DNA from: an uncultured Nitrospira sp. | GTDB taxonomy: Bacteria > Nitrospirota > Nitrospiria > Nitrospirales > Nitrospiraceae | Assembly (NCBI GenBank): GCA_946479785.1 | Contig: CAMLHQ010000013.1 | Coordinates: forward strand, 1-54,473 | Reading direction: 5' to 3' | DNA length: 54,473 nt | Shown here: positions 34,012 through 42,217 of the stretch, in pieces | Layout: each line of letters starts with the position of its first letter | How positions within the stretch are numbered: the stretch's first letter is position 1 | Notes under the pieces: model-generated | What the model saw: the letters and a program-made list of their open reading frames with translations, nothing else | The model's database searches: none | What the model was told of the DNA's origin: nothing | Translations under genes and position numbers: made by a program

Positions 34012-34464
34012 TTAACTCTTACGAGAGGGCGCGCGCGGAATCGACGATCCCCCGACACGTTCAGCTCCGAGCGGCTCGGTCACCATTCCGATCTTCTCGA
34101 TTCCTGCCTTCTTCACCCCGTCCATGACCTGGACCACGACGCCGTATGGCACCTCGCGATCAGCCCGCAGGTAGAGTGAAACATCGGCATGCTCGTGTTT
34201 CAAGATTTTCAGCTTTTGCTCCAACTGGGCGACCCCGATTGGATCCTTGTCCAGGTACAATCGCTGATCTTTCTCGATGGTCAGGACCGTCCGCATTTCC
34301 GGTTTGATCGTATTGGTGGCGGATTTTGGCAAGTTGATATCCATGCCGCGGTACAACATCGGGGCCGTGACCATGAAGATAACCAGCAACACCAGCACGA
34401 CATCGACCAGCGGAATCACGTTGATCTCAGCCATGAACCGGCGCTGTCGCGATTCGAACGTCAT
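34012..34464 (-). CDS. tolR: ExbD/TolR-family proton channel subunit
   Basis: A 150-residue protein with one membrane helix (about 15-37) carrying the conserved Asp in INVIPLVDVVLVLLVIFMVTAP, and a periplasmic C-terminal domain. The start at 34464 overlaps the tolQ stop as ATGA; the upstream in-frame ATG at 34512 lies inside tolQ and is not needed. TolQ-TolR use proton flow to energise TolA. Confidence 0.94.
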   Translation of the reverse strand: MTFESRQRRFMAEINVIPLVDVVLVLLVIFMVTAPMLYRGMDINLPKSATNTIKPEMRTVLTIEKDQRLYLDKDPIGVAQLEQKLKILKHEHADVSLYLRADREVPYGVVVQVMDGVKKAGIEKIGMVTEPLGAERVGGSSIPRAPSRKS

Positions 34465-35165
34465 CGCTGTGCTCCGACCGGCATCGGCTTCACCTTCACC
34501 GGCGGGGCGCACAATGAGGTCATTAACTCGATGGTGACCGTGTCCAAGCGGAACGCGGTACGGCGAATGCGCGTAAGGAAATAATTGTAGGCGATGACTG
34601 CGGGGATGGCGGTGAACAAGCCGGCCGCCGTGGCGACCAAGGCCTCCGCGACACCAGGCGCCACCGCGGAAATGCTGGCCGTGCCTTGGGCGCCGATCTC
34701 GTGAAACGCATCGATGATTCCCATCACCGTGCCAAGTAGTCCGATGAACGGGGTAATGTTGCCGGTGGTCGCCAAAAATGGAAGATAGGATTCGAGCCTG
34801 GATAACTGACTGTGCGAGAGGTGCGAGGCCGTGCGTTCAACGATCTGACGGTCGGCTGAATCGAATCCGCCGCCGTCCTGTCCGAGCCCGCGCAGTCCTG
34901 CAATGCGGTCCATCACACCTTCGAAAAGAACGGCGGCAGGGCTCGTCTCCATGCGCCGGACCTGCCGACAGAGATCTTCCAAGTCTTTCGCCTTCGCCAG
35001 CAGTCCCATGAAATGCTGGTCCTGCCGATCCGCCGTAGCAAATGCACGCCACTTAAAAAGAATGATCGCCCAGGAGACGACGGAGAATATAAAGAGAAAC
35101 AGAAGAACGACTTTCGACACGGTGCCGAGTGAACCGAGCAGTCCTAGTAAACCGATCTGAAACAT
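34461..35165 (-). CDS. tolQ: MotA/TolQ/ExbB-family proton channel protein
   Basis: A 234-residue inner-membrane protein with three transmembrane helices (about 14-35, 130-152, 168-192). The conserved ATTGNITPFIGLLGTVMGIIDAF and LVATAAGLFTAIPAVIAYNYF segments are present. It is the first gene of the tol run. About 45 bases after its leader region begins the tRNA-like element at 35228, so the tol operon starts close to the end of the tRNA cluster. Confidence 0.95.
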   Translation of the reverse strand: MFQIGLLGLLGSLGTVSKVVLLFLFIFSVVSWAIILFKWRAFATADRQDQHFMGLLAKAKDLEDLCRQVRRMETSPAAVLFEGVMDRIAGLRGLGQDGGGFDSADRQIVERTASHLSHSQLSRLESYLPFLATTGNITPFIGLLGTVMGIIDAFHEIGAQGTASISAVAPGVAEALVATAAGLFTAIPAVIAYNYFLTRIRRTAFRLDTVTIELMTSLCAPPVKVKPMPVGAQR

Positions 35166-35227
35166 TGGTCTACACCCTTTCCCAGTCGCACGAGGGATTC
35201 ACGCGCCTACCATCAGGAGTCTAACAA

Positions 35228-35265
35228 ATGCTGGGGAAAATGGCGGAGCCGGAAGGGATGTGAAC
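35228..35265 (-). repeat. Degenerate duplicate of the tRNA-Asp 3' segment
   Basis: This stretch repeats the T-arm, acceptor 3' strand, CCA and following T-run seen at 35321-35362, with about 93 bases between copies: both read ATGCTGG, then GAAAA-type A-run, TGGCGGxGCCG, a GGGAT core and TGAACC on the plus strand. It is not a full tRNA gene. It may be a remnant of a lost tRNA, a leftover attachment-site duplication, or simply reused sequence of the terminator at 35246-35277. Confidence 0.55.
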
Positions 35266-35277
35266 CGCCGCCGGCTC
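35246..35277 (-). terminator. tRNA-like stem-loop, probable terminator of the tRNA transcript
   Basis: A 7-bp stem (GAGCCGG and complement) with an 18-base loop containing a T-arm-like GGTTCACATCCC, followed on the minus strand by CGCCATTTTCCCC. It could end transcription of the upstream tRNA genes before tolQ. Confidence 0.45.
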
Positions 35278-35337
35278 GGCCTTGAGACTTACCTCGCGGG
35301 TTTATGCTCACAGCCCACATATGCTGGACGAAAAAAA

Positions 35338-35416
35338 TGGCGGGGCCGACGGGATTTGAACCCGCGACCTCCAGATTGACAATCTGGCGTCCTAAACCAG
35401 GCTGAACGACGGCCCC
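35338..35416 (-). tRNA. tRNA-Asp (GTC)
   Basis: A cloverleaf is readable on the minus strand: acceptor GGGGCCG/CGGCCCC, anticodon stem CCAGA/TCTGG with loop TTGTCAA (anticodon GTC, bases 35378-35380), T-arm GCGGG TTCAAAT CCCGT, discriminator G and an encoded CCA at 35338-35340, followed by a run of seven T. It lies 117 bases downstream of tRNA-Val in the same direction. Confidence 0.96.
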
Positions 35417-35533
35417 TCTACGTATTGCGGAAGATGTGATCGACAAGACTATATGTAGCGGAATGTCCCGTCTGAGATTTTCGTGATCGATGTCTTCTTG
35501 TTCTGTTCCCCTACCAAACACGCATACGCCACA

Positions 35534-35609
35534 TGGTAGGCGGAACAGGGATCGAACCTGTGACCTCTGCCTTGTAAGGGCAGCGCTCTTCCAACTGAGC
35601 TATCCGCCC
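35534..35609 (-). tRNA. tRNA-Val (TAC)
   Basis: A cloverleaf is readable on the minus strand: acceptor GGGCGGA/TCCGCCT (with a terminal G-T pair), D-arm GCTCAGTTGGAAGAGC, anticodon stem CTGCC/GGCAG with loop CTTACAA (anticodon TAC, bases 35574-35576), T-arm ACAGG TTCGATC CCTGT, discriminator A and encoded CCA at 35534-35536. Confidence 0.97.
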
Positions 35610-35631
35610 GATTTTCCTGGCAAGCTGGGGG

Positions 35632-35660
35632 ATGCTACCAAGTCCATCCGCCCTTGTCAA
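35632..35660 (-). promoter_or_regulatory. sigma70-type promoter of the tRNA-Val/tRNA-Asp unit
   Basis: Minus-strand TTGACA (35655-35660), exact 17-base spacer, TAGCAT (35632-35637), placing the start about 16 bases before tRNA-Val. No equally good promoter lies before tRNA-Asp, which suggests one transcript. Confidence 0.7.
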
Positions 35661-35710
35661 CCGAATCTCGCACTGTTCTTGCACATTCTTCGGAGTGTTC
35701 TGCTCTTCAC

Positions 35711-36628
35711 TCATATCTGTTTTGTTTTCCGACGTGCCTGCCGCGGGAAGAAGGTCGTGTGCACTTCCTTCAGTCGTTCACGTTCGACATGCGTGTAAAT
35801 CTGCGTCGTCGCAATGTCGGCATGCCCAAGCATAGTCTGCACCGACCGAAGGTCCGCACCGCCTCCCAGCAGATGCGTGGCGAAGGAATGTCGTAACATG
35901 TGAGGGGAAACCGGTTTCGTCAAGCCAGCCCGTTGAGCCCGCAGGCGCAGCGCTTTCCAAAACGCCTGCCTTGTAAGCGACTTACCGCGGCGAGAAACGA
36001 AGAGGAATCGTGAGAGCCGTTGTTTCAATAGCCGGGGTCGCATTTCTTCGACATAGGTATGGAGGAGGCGCCGCGCCGGTTCGCCCATTGGCACGATGCG
36101 CTGCTTCGAGCCCTTCCCCGTCACGCGAAGATAGCCCACCTCAAAGTTCACCTGCGCGGTCTCAACGGATACCAACTCCGAGACACGCAGCCCCGTCGCG
36201 TACAGCAATTCCAGCATCACACGGTCGCGGTAATCCTCCGGCGTCGGCTGGGGAGGGAGCTCGAGCAAAGCTGCAACCTCCCCCCGAGACAACGTTTTAG
36301 GCAATCGAATCCCGCGGCGTCCCACCGCGACATCGAGAGCGGGATTGTCGTTGATAATATGTTCCTGGCGGAGAAATCGGAGCCATCCCCTCACGGCCGA
36401 CAAACAGCGGGCCGACGAAATCTGCGAGAGCTGTGCCGCACGGAGTGAGCCTAGAAACCGACGGACCGCCTCCGTCGATACCTGCTGAATCGGAGCGATC
36501 CCTTGCTGATGAAGATAATTCTGAAATTTGGCGAGGTCGCGGCGATAGGCTTCGACGGTATTACGAGAGAGCCCGCCTTCGACACGGAGTTGATTCAGAT
36601 AACGCTCGACCAAGGGATCGGTGTCCAT
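35711..36628 (-). CDS. xerD: Tyrosine recombinase XerD/XerC
   Basis: A 305-residue tyrosine recombinase. An N-terminal SAM-like core-binding domain (about 5-90) is followed by the catalytic domain with Arg148 (ATGLRVSEL), Lys172, His243-x-x-Arg246 (HMLRHSFATHLL), His269 and the nucleophile Tyr278 (TTQIYTHV). The length and the lack of mobile-element neighbours fit the housekeeping Xer recombinase that resolves chromosome dimers at dif rather than a phage integrase, although it does lie next to tRNA genes. The ATG at 36628 is chosen over 36649, as the family begins there. Confidence 0.92.
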   Translation of the reverse strand: MDTDPLVERYLNQLRVEGGLSRNTVEAYRRDLAKFQNYLHQQGIAPIQQVSTEAVRRFLGSLRAAQLSQISSARCLSAVRGWLRFLRQEHIINDNPALDVAVGRRGIRLPKTLSRGEVAALLELPPQPTPEDYRDRVMLELLYATGLRVSELVSVETAQVNFEVGYLRVTGKGSKQRIVPMGEPARRLLHTYVEEMRPRLLKQRLSRFLFVSRRGKSLTRQAFWKALRLRAQRAGLTKPVSPHMLRHSFATHLLGGGADLRSVQTMLGHADIATTQIYTHVERERLKEVHTTFFPRQARRKTKQI

Positions 36629-36749
36629 GCCGCGATGATAGCCAATCACTCCTACGAAGACAACGCAAACCGAGATGCTGCGAACCTTGACACCCTATAG
36701 GGATTCCGATACTAGTCACCGTTGACTCACTGATCACGACAAGCATCGA

Positions 36750-38732
36750 ATGACCATGGCCAATCGGTTTATACCGCTGTGTTTCTTCCGCTCAAGACCC
36801 ATGCACGTCGTCACCACCGTCCTGGCCTTCGCATTCGGTTTAATGGCGTTCGCTGCCGAACCTACCTTGTGTCCAGTGGCGGCCGCTGAAACGGCCAAGA
36901 AGGCCCCTGCGAGCAATCAGACCCTGTATCAAGCCAAGCGGTTGATCGAAGCCGGGCAGCCCGAAGAGGCCATTACCATCCTCCGCCGATTTCTCAGCAC
37001 GAATCCCAAGCCGGACTTGCTCGATGACACGTATCTTCTCTTGGGTGCGGCGCTGTACGGGGCGCAACAATATGGAGAAGGCCTTAAATACTTGCAGCAA
37101 CTCCAAAGAGAATTTCCAAACTCGGAAGTCGCCGACCGGGGAAAACTCATGTTGGCCCGTATCCACGCGGCGATGGGTAACCCGGACCTCGCTCTGCCCA
37201 TCCTCACGGGGCTTCGTACGCTGTCACAAGACGACACCACTAAGCGTGAAGCCGTACATCTGAGCGGTGAACTTTACCTTCAGAAGAAGGAGCCGGCCCG
37301 CGCGATTCAGGCTTGGCTTGATGAAATCGCACTCAGCCAGGAGGACCAAGCGCGCGAGATCCGCGCTCATATCGAAGAATTGATCAACGGATCCTTCGAC
37401 AAGAAGGCGCTCGATCGCATCAGGGAAGCTTATCCGAAGAGTTTTCCCGGAGACCTCGCCATGCTCCGCTTGATCGATCTGTATGTGGGACGAGGTGAGG
37501 ACGATCTAGCGGGCCGTCAGATCCAACAATTTCTGACCCGCTTCCCGTCGCATCCCCAGTCGGCCAAGTTGGCCGAGATGCTGGCCTCGCTGCAGACCAA
37601 ACTCAAATCCAATCAGTTTCTGATCGCCGCCGTGCTCCCGCTTTCCGGAAAACTTTCTTCATTCGCCAACGACGTGCTGAGCGGCATTCAACTGGCCGTG
37701 GAATCCCGCGGCGAGCGTGGTGGTCCGTCGGTCGGCCTCCTCGTCAAAGACATTGACTCCTCCCAAGCCTCGTTCTTGGACGATTTTTCCAGCCTTTTAG
37801 ATAATGATCGCCCGATTGCCGTTATCGGGCCGCTCCTGTCGAAAAATCTGCCGGTGATGGCGGAACTGGCCGAGCGCTCGCGCACGCCGCTCTTGACGCC
37901 GACCGCCACGTTGCCGAACGTCAGACGGCTCGGCAGTTTTACATTTAGCACCGCGTTGACCTACCAACTGCAAGCCAGACGGATTGCAGCCTACGCCACC
38001 GGCGAGCTCGGCTTCCGCCGCTTTTGTATTCTGCATCCGGATACGGTCTACGGACGTGAAATGGCGCGCCTGTTCACCCAGGAAACGCGTCAACGGGACG
38101 GGGAGATCATCGCGATCGAGTCGTACAAAGAAGGCGATTCCGATGTCGGTGCACAGTTGAAACGCATGAAAGACGAAGACCTCAAGAAGTACGGGCTAGC
38201 GGTGCCGGTCGATCCGACCAAGATCGGGGGAAAGCTCACGAAGCTCGACAAGAAAGTGCTCTATACACCGGGCTTCGATGCGATCTTTATTCCCGGTCGC
38301 GCCTCGGACGTCGGTCTGATCGCCGCGCAACTGAACTTCCATGATATGAAGGTGCCGTTCTTAGGCGGCAATGGTTGGAATGCACCGGACTTCGCACGCA
38401 CGGCCGACCAATCGATCGACGGCGCGATATTCGTCGACGGCTTCTTCGCAGACAGTCCGAATCCTAACGTGCAGGATTTCGTCGACCGCTACAAGAAACG
38501 ATTCCAGACCACGCCGACGCTTTTTGCCATGCAGGGATACGACGCGGCGAAGTTCGTGATCGAGGCGATCAAGAAAGGCGCCGCCTCAGGTGAGGCAATA
38601 CGAGATTATCTCACGAGCCAGCAAGACCTTCCCGCGCTGGGTGGGCCGGCCGCATTTGGACCGGACGGGACGCTCAACCGGCCTCTCTTTTTGATCCAGG
38701 TCAAACGTGGGCGCTTCACGCAACTTGACTGA
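36750..38732 (+). CDS. Periplasmic TPR plus ligand-binding protein, LpoA-like
   Basis: A 660-residue exported protein. A signal peptide lies near residues 18-47 (the true start may be ATG 36801). TPR-like helices follow (about 55-275), then a type 1 periplasmic binding fold (about 286-655; IAAVLPLSGKLSSFANDVLSGIQLAVE and AVIGPLLSKNLPVMAELAERSRTPLLTPTAT). TPR followed by this fold is the architecture of LpoA, the outer-membrane activator of PBP1A, but there is no lipobox here; amino-acid ABC binding proteins share the C-terminal fold. It is followed 12 bases later by the site-2 protease gene. Confidence 0.8.
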   Translation: MTMANRFIPLCFFRSRPMHVVTTVLAFAFGLMAFAAEPTLCPVAAAETAKKAPASNQTLYQAKRLIEAGQPEEAITILRRFLSTNPKPDLLDDTYLLLGAALYGAQQYGEGLKYLQQLQREFPNSEVADRGKLMLARIHAAMGNPDLALPILTGLRTLSQDDTTKREAVHLSGELYLQKKEPARAIQAWLDEIALSQEDQAREIRAHIEELINGSFDKKALDRIREAYPKSFPGDLAMLRLIDLYVGRGEDDLAGRQIQQFLTRFPSHPQSAKLAEMLASLQTKLKSNQFLIAAVLPLSGKLSSFANDVLSGIQLAVESRGERGGPSVGLLVKDIDSSQASFLDDFSSLLDNDRPIAVIGPLLSKNLPVMAELAERSRTPLLTPTATLPNVRRLGSFTFSTALTYQLQARRIAAYATGELGFRRFCILHPDTVYGREMARLFTQETRQRDGEIIAIESYKEGDSDVGAQLKRMKDEDLKKYGLAVPVDPTKIGGKLTKLDKKVLYTPGFDAIFIPGRASDVGLIAAQLNFHDMKVPFLGGNGWNAPDFARTADQSIDGAIFVDGFFADSPNPNVQDFVDRYKKRFQTTPTLFAMQGYDAAKFVIEAIKKGAASGEAIRDYLTSQQDLPALGGPAAFGPDGTLNRPLFLIQVKRGRFTQLD

Positions 38733-38744
38733 CGCCATCCTCGC

Positions 38745-39488
38745 ATGAACGATCTACTACAGCTGCTCCATTCCATTTCTTATAAAGCGCTCCCGCTGCT
38801 CTTTGCCATGGTGCTGCATGAATATGCCCACGGATGGGTCGCCAACAAATGCGGCGACCCCACCGCGAAAATGCAAGGCCGGCTCACCATGAATCCCCTG
38901 GCTCACATCGATCCATTCGGCACGATCATCGTGCCCCTGCTCTGCCTGATGCTGCCAGGCAGCTTTCTGCTCGGCTGGGCGAAACCAGTCCCCATCAATC
39001 CCAGAAACATGACGCAGCCGCGCCGCGACATGGCCCTCGTGGCCGCGGCTGGACCAGGTATGAATCTCATTCTCGCCGTGGTCAGCGCGGTCCTGCTGGC
39101 GATTCTCTTGTCGATCGACCCTTCTCTGACGTCGCGCGAATCGCGCAGTGCGACACAGGACGCGGAGACTTCTGCCGCAACGATGTTTCTCCTGCCCATC
39201 GCCGTCATGGCGCTCTACTCCGTCTTGGTCAATGTATTTCTCGCCGTCTTTAATTTGATTCCGATCCCGCCGCTCGACGGCGGGCGCATCATGGTGAGCC
39301 TGCTGCCGCCGCAACCTGCTCTGGCCCTCGCACGTCTCGAACCTTACGGCATGATGATCCTGCTCGGGCTGCTCGTCTTCGATCGCGAGCTTCGCGTCAT
39401 CCATACGTTTACCAGTACATTCGCCTCAGGCCTTTCGGGTACAATCCTCTCGACCGCGATCGGACTCAGTGCAGGAACTCCACCATGA
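38745..39488 (+). CDS. Site-2 protease family (M50) membrane metalloprotease
   Basis: A 247-residue polytopic membrane protein with the zinc motif HEYAH (25-29) in the first helix and the distal NxxPxxxLDGG motif at 170-180, with Asp178 as third ligand. There are about five hydrophobic segments and no PDZ or CBS domain, as in the short YwhC-type M50B proteases. The substrate is unknown. Its stop overlaps the trpS start (ATGA). Confidence 0.9.
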   Translation: MNDLLQLLHSISYKALPLLFAMVLHEYAHGWVANKCGDPTAKMQGRLTMNPLAHIDPFGTIIVPLLCLMLPGSFLLGWAKPVPINPRNMTQPRRDMALVAAAGPGMNLILAVVSAVLLAILLSIDPSLTSRESRSATQDAETSAATMFLLPIAVMALYSVLVNVFLAVFNLIPIPPLDGGRIMVSLLPPQPALALARLEPYGMMILLGLLVFDRELRVIHTFTSTFASGLSGTILSTAIGLSAGTPP

Positions 39489-40477
39489 CGAGCCAACGAA
39501 AACGAGTGCTCAGCGGCATGCAGCCCAGCGGCCTCATGCATCTCGGAAATTATCTTGGTGCATTGGAAAATTGGAAGGAGCTGCAGGCAGAGTATGAGTG
39601 TTACTTCTTCGTGGCGGATTGGCATGCTCTCTCGACGAATTATGCGGATACCAGCCGGATCAGGGAATTCGTGCGCGAATTACTCATCGACTGGCTGGCA
39701 GCCGGCATTGACCCCAATCGCTCGAGAGTGTTCATTCAGTCTCACATCCCGGAACATGCCATCCTGCACCTCCTGTTCTCGATGATGATTCCGATCTCCT
39801 GGCTGGAGCGCAATCCGACGTACAAAGAAAAACAAGAAGAAATCAAGGAGAAGGATCTCGGCACGTACGGCTTTCTCGGCTATCCCGTCCTGCAAGCCGC
39901 CGACATTCTCTTGTACAAACCCGATTTCGTCCCGGTGGGAAAAGATCAGTTGCCGCACCTGGAACTCACCCGCGAAGTGGCCAGACGGTTCAACGATCTC
40001 TATAAACAGCCGGTGTTTCCCGAGCCCAAGGAACACCTCACGAAATTTCCGAAAGTCCTCGGCACCGACGGCCGCAAGATGAGCAAGAGCTACGGCAACA
40101 CGATCAACCTCTCGGACAGCGAACCGGTCGTTCGTCAAAAACTCAAGACGATGGTCACCGATCCGGCCCGCGTCAGACGAATGGATCCCGGCAATCCGGA
40201 TGTGTGCCCCGTGTTTGACTTTCACAAAATTTTCTCGCCGCTCCCCGTCATCGAGCAGATCAATCGAGAATGCCGAACTGCAGAGATCGGCTGCATCGAT
40301 TGCAAAAAGTTGGTTGCGGATCGATTGGTTGAAACCCTGTCGCCGATCTGGGAGAGAAGGGCCATCCTGGTCAAGAATCCGTCGCAAATCGATGAAATTG
40401 TCCAGGAGGGGAGCAGAAAAGCCGGCGCGGTGGCCAAAGCCACCTTGCACGAAGTCACCGAAGCGATGAAGATTTAG
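39485..40477 (+). CDS. trpS: Tryptophan--tRNA ligase
   Basis: A 330-residue class I aminoacyl-tRNA synthetase. The HIGH-type motif is HLGN (19-22) after GMQPSG, KMSKS is at 198-202, and VLQAADILLYKPDFVPVGKDQLPHLELTRE is the Trp-site region. Length is normal for bacterial TrpS. Four C-terminal cysteines, in CRTAEIGCIDCK and upstream VCPVF, resemble the Fe-S-binding cysteines known in some TrpS proteins. It is translationally coupled to the M50 protease gene. Confidence 0.97.
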   Translation: MTSQRKRVLSGMQPSGLMHLGNYLGALENWKELQAEYECYFFVADWHALSTNYADTSRIREFVRELLIDWLAAGIDPNRSRVFIQSHIPEHAILHLLFSMMIPISWLERNPTYKEKQEEIKEKDLGTYGFLGYPVLQAADILLYKPDFVPVGKDQLPHLELTREVARRFNDLYKQPVFPEPKEHLTKFPKVLGTDGRKMSKSYGNTINLSDSEPVVRQKLKTMVTDPARVRRMDPGNPDVCPVFDFHKIFSPLPVIEQINRECRTAEIGCIDCKKLVADRLVETLSPIWERRAILVKNPSQIDEIVQEGSRKAGAVAKATLHEVTEAMKI

Positions 40478-40522
40478 CCGGGCTGCGACACGGGCGGCAT
40501 GAGCGGTGACAGGTAAACGAGT

Positions 40523-40819
40523 ATGAAACGGCTGACCATCACGATGGTGCTCCTGGGACTCATAGCAGGCACGGCTAGAGCGGTCGATCCTCCTTGCGAC
40601 ACCTATCCGGCTGCGAAACAACCTCGCTGCACGGAGATTTGGAAGGATCTCTACAAGGAAGACGGCCCGGTCATCGCACAGTTCGGGCTGACTCAGCTGA
40701 AGCGCCGCGAGGCAGGCCAGATCAACGCCGAACAGCATCTCGCCCAAAACATGGACTTCATCAAACAGTCGACCGAAAAACGGCTCGCTCGATTGAAAGA
40801 GCGGATGGCCAAGGAATAG
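40523..40819 (+). CDS. Small secreted protein of unknown function
   Basis: A 98-residue protein with a signal peptide (about 1-20, ending ARA). The mature part has two cysteines (25 and 36) that could pair and a Lys/Arg/Glu-rich helical C-terminus (about 60-98). It starts 45 bases after trpS in the same direction. I do not recognise a family. The 186 bases after it hold no visible feature. Confidence 0.6.
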   Translation: MKRLTITMVLLGLIAGTARAVDPPCDTYPAAKQPRCTEIWKDLYKEDGPVIAQFGLTQLKRREAGQINAEQHLAQNMDFIKQSTEKRLARLKERMAKE

Positions 40820-41005
40820 GAGTCTATTCGAGCAATCCTTCGTTGCGAGGCGAGCAAGCTGTCGGCAGATGCTAGGCCGCAGGCTTCAAGAAACTGGAGG
40901 CGTATTCTCTGAAATACGTCGAGGATTTCTTGGGGCCGGGAACGACGCAGATGCCGATAGATCGTTTGCCGCAGTAGAATGGATTGCTCGGACAGTCTCC
41001 CGGGC

Positions 41006-41509
41006 TCACAAGTCTTCCGCTTTTGACTTGTCGGGAACCACTCCGGCCGAATCCAGCAGATCCCGCCCCACGATGATCGGCGCCTTGAAGTGAATCGCCA
41101 ACGCGATGGAATCCGACGAGCGGCTGTCGAACACTTTCACATCGTCGCGAAACGCCACGCTCAACGCCCCGTAATACGTCCCGCCTTTCAGCGTAATAAC
41201 CGACTGTGTTACTTTGCCGCCGAACGTCTCGAGAATCGTATGCATGAGGTCGTGCGACAAAGGACGGCTGAGCTTTTCTCCATTCAAAGCCCCCTGGATA
41301 GAAACGGCGACCGTGAGATCGACGAAGATCGGGATGGTCTTGCCTTCTGCCTGCAGCAGAACGACGGGCCCATGATCGGAGATGCGTACCTTCACATCGG
41401 CAATCGTCACCGAGTCGGACGGCGGAGCATTCGTCTCAGCCTGTGAAACCGATGAATTCCAGGGAAGGGACAGCAGAATCAGGAGCAGGAACCGAGCGCT
41501 TGTTCTCAT
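41006..41509 (-). CDS. Exported bifunctional-nuclease (BFN/DUF151) family protein
   Basis: A 167-residue protein with a signal peptide (about 1-25) and a BFN domain (about 36-160; PIFVDLTVAVSIQGALNG...HDLMHTILETFGG...VFDSRSSDSIALAIHFKAPI). Family members in plants were reported as nucleases; bacterial function is not settled, and the exported form is unlike the usual cytosolic one. The start at 41509 has GGAGG 5 bases upstream; the frame opens at 41521. It lies 18 bases downstream of the MBL hydrolase gene. Confidence 0.82.
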   Translation of the reverse strand: MRTSARFLLLILLSLPWNSSVSQAETNAPPSDSVTIADVKVRISDHGPVVLLQAEGKTIPIFVDLTVAVSIQGALNGEKLSRPLSHDLMHTILETFGGKVTQSVITLKGGTYYGALSVAFRDDVKVFDSRSSDSIALAIHFKAPIIVGRDLLDSAGVVPDKSKAEDL

Positions 41510-41527
41510 TACAACCTCCACGGCCGT

Positions 41528-42166
41528 TCATGCGCGAACGAATTGGTTCGTGTGTTTCTCCCACCCGATTTCCGTCTCAGGCCCGTGACCTGTGACGACG
41601 AGCGTCGACTCATGCAGCGTATATAACCGTTCATGGATGGACCGTTCGATCGCATCGTAATCTCCGCCCCACAAATCAGTCCGGCCGATGCTGCCGCGAA
41701 AGAGTGTGTCGCCGGCCAACACGATGTTGCCATCAGGGACGTGGAAACTCATGGAGCCTGGCGTATGTCCAGGCGTATGGAGCGCTACGGCCGTTATCTC
41801 GCCGACGAGCAGTTTTTCTTCGTCTTTCAACCAGTACTCCGGCTCCGGCACCGGAACGTACGGCACTCCGAACATACGGCACTGGACGTCGAGCATGCTC
41901 CACAATTCACGATCGTCTTCATGCAGGCACAAGGTCGCGCCGGTGGCCTTCTTCATTTCACCGGATGCCAAGAAGTGATCGAAGTGCGCATGCGTATGCA
42001 GAATCATCGTGACCGTCAGCCCCAGTTGCTTGACCTCCTGAAGAATCCGCTCGTGAGCGCCTCCTGGATCCACCACGATGGCCTGCTTCGTCACGGGATC
42101 ACCGATGATCGAGCAATTGCAGCCGAGCGGCGGCACCGAGAACGTTTTTCTGATGAATGCTGTCAT
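41528..42166 (-). CDS. MBL-fold metallo-hydrolase (glyoxalase II-like)
   Basis: A 212-residue cytosolic metallo-beta-lactamase fold protein. The metal motif HTHAHFDH is at 57-64, followed by HTPGHTPGSMSFHV, AGDTLFRGSIGRTD and TGHGPET, the ordered ligands of the glyoxalase II-like branch. It probably hydrolyses a thioester or similar substrate. The substrate is not deducible. It is followed by the BFN-family gene on the same strand. Confidence 0.9.
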   Translation of the reverse strand: MTAFIRKTFSVPPLGCNCSIIGDPVTKQAIVVDPGGAHERILQEVKQLGLTVTMILHTHAHFDHFLASGEMKKATGATLCLHEDDRELWSMLDVQCRMFGVPYVPVPEPEYWLKDEEKLLVGEITAVALHTPGHTPGSMSFHVPDGNIVLAGDTLFRGSIGRTDLWGGDYDAIERSIHERLYTLHESTLVVTGHGPETEIGWEKHTNQFVRA

Positions 42167-42217
42167 CTCGACGGCCTCATTGACGAGTTACCTCGTTGAA
42201 GTCATTTCCACGGCCCA

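Noticed and set aside
35213..35521. 102-codon minus-strand frame through tRNA-Asp
   Set aside because: It is a translation of the tRNA and its flanks.
35711..36628. Phage or island integrase next to tRNA genes
   Set aside because: Length, motifs and the absence of neighbouring mobile genes fit a housekeeping Xer recombinase.
38817..38831. HExxH motif as a second peptide hydroxylase
   Set aside because: Here HEYAH lies in the first membrane helix with a distal LDGG motif, which is the M50 protease pattern.
38757..39404. 215-codon antisense frame over the site-2 protease gene
   Set aside because: Antisense shadow of a gene with both zinc motifs.
39680..40747. 355-codon antisense frame across trpS
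   Set aside because: trpS has all its motifs; the antisense product is a composition artefact with no start signal.
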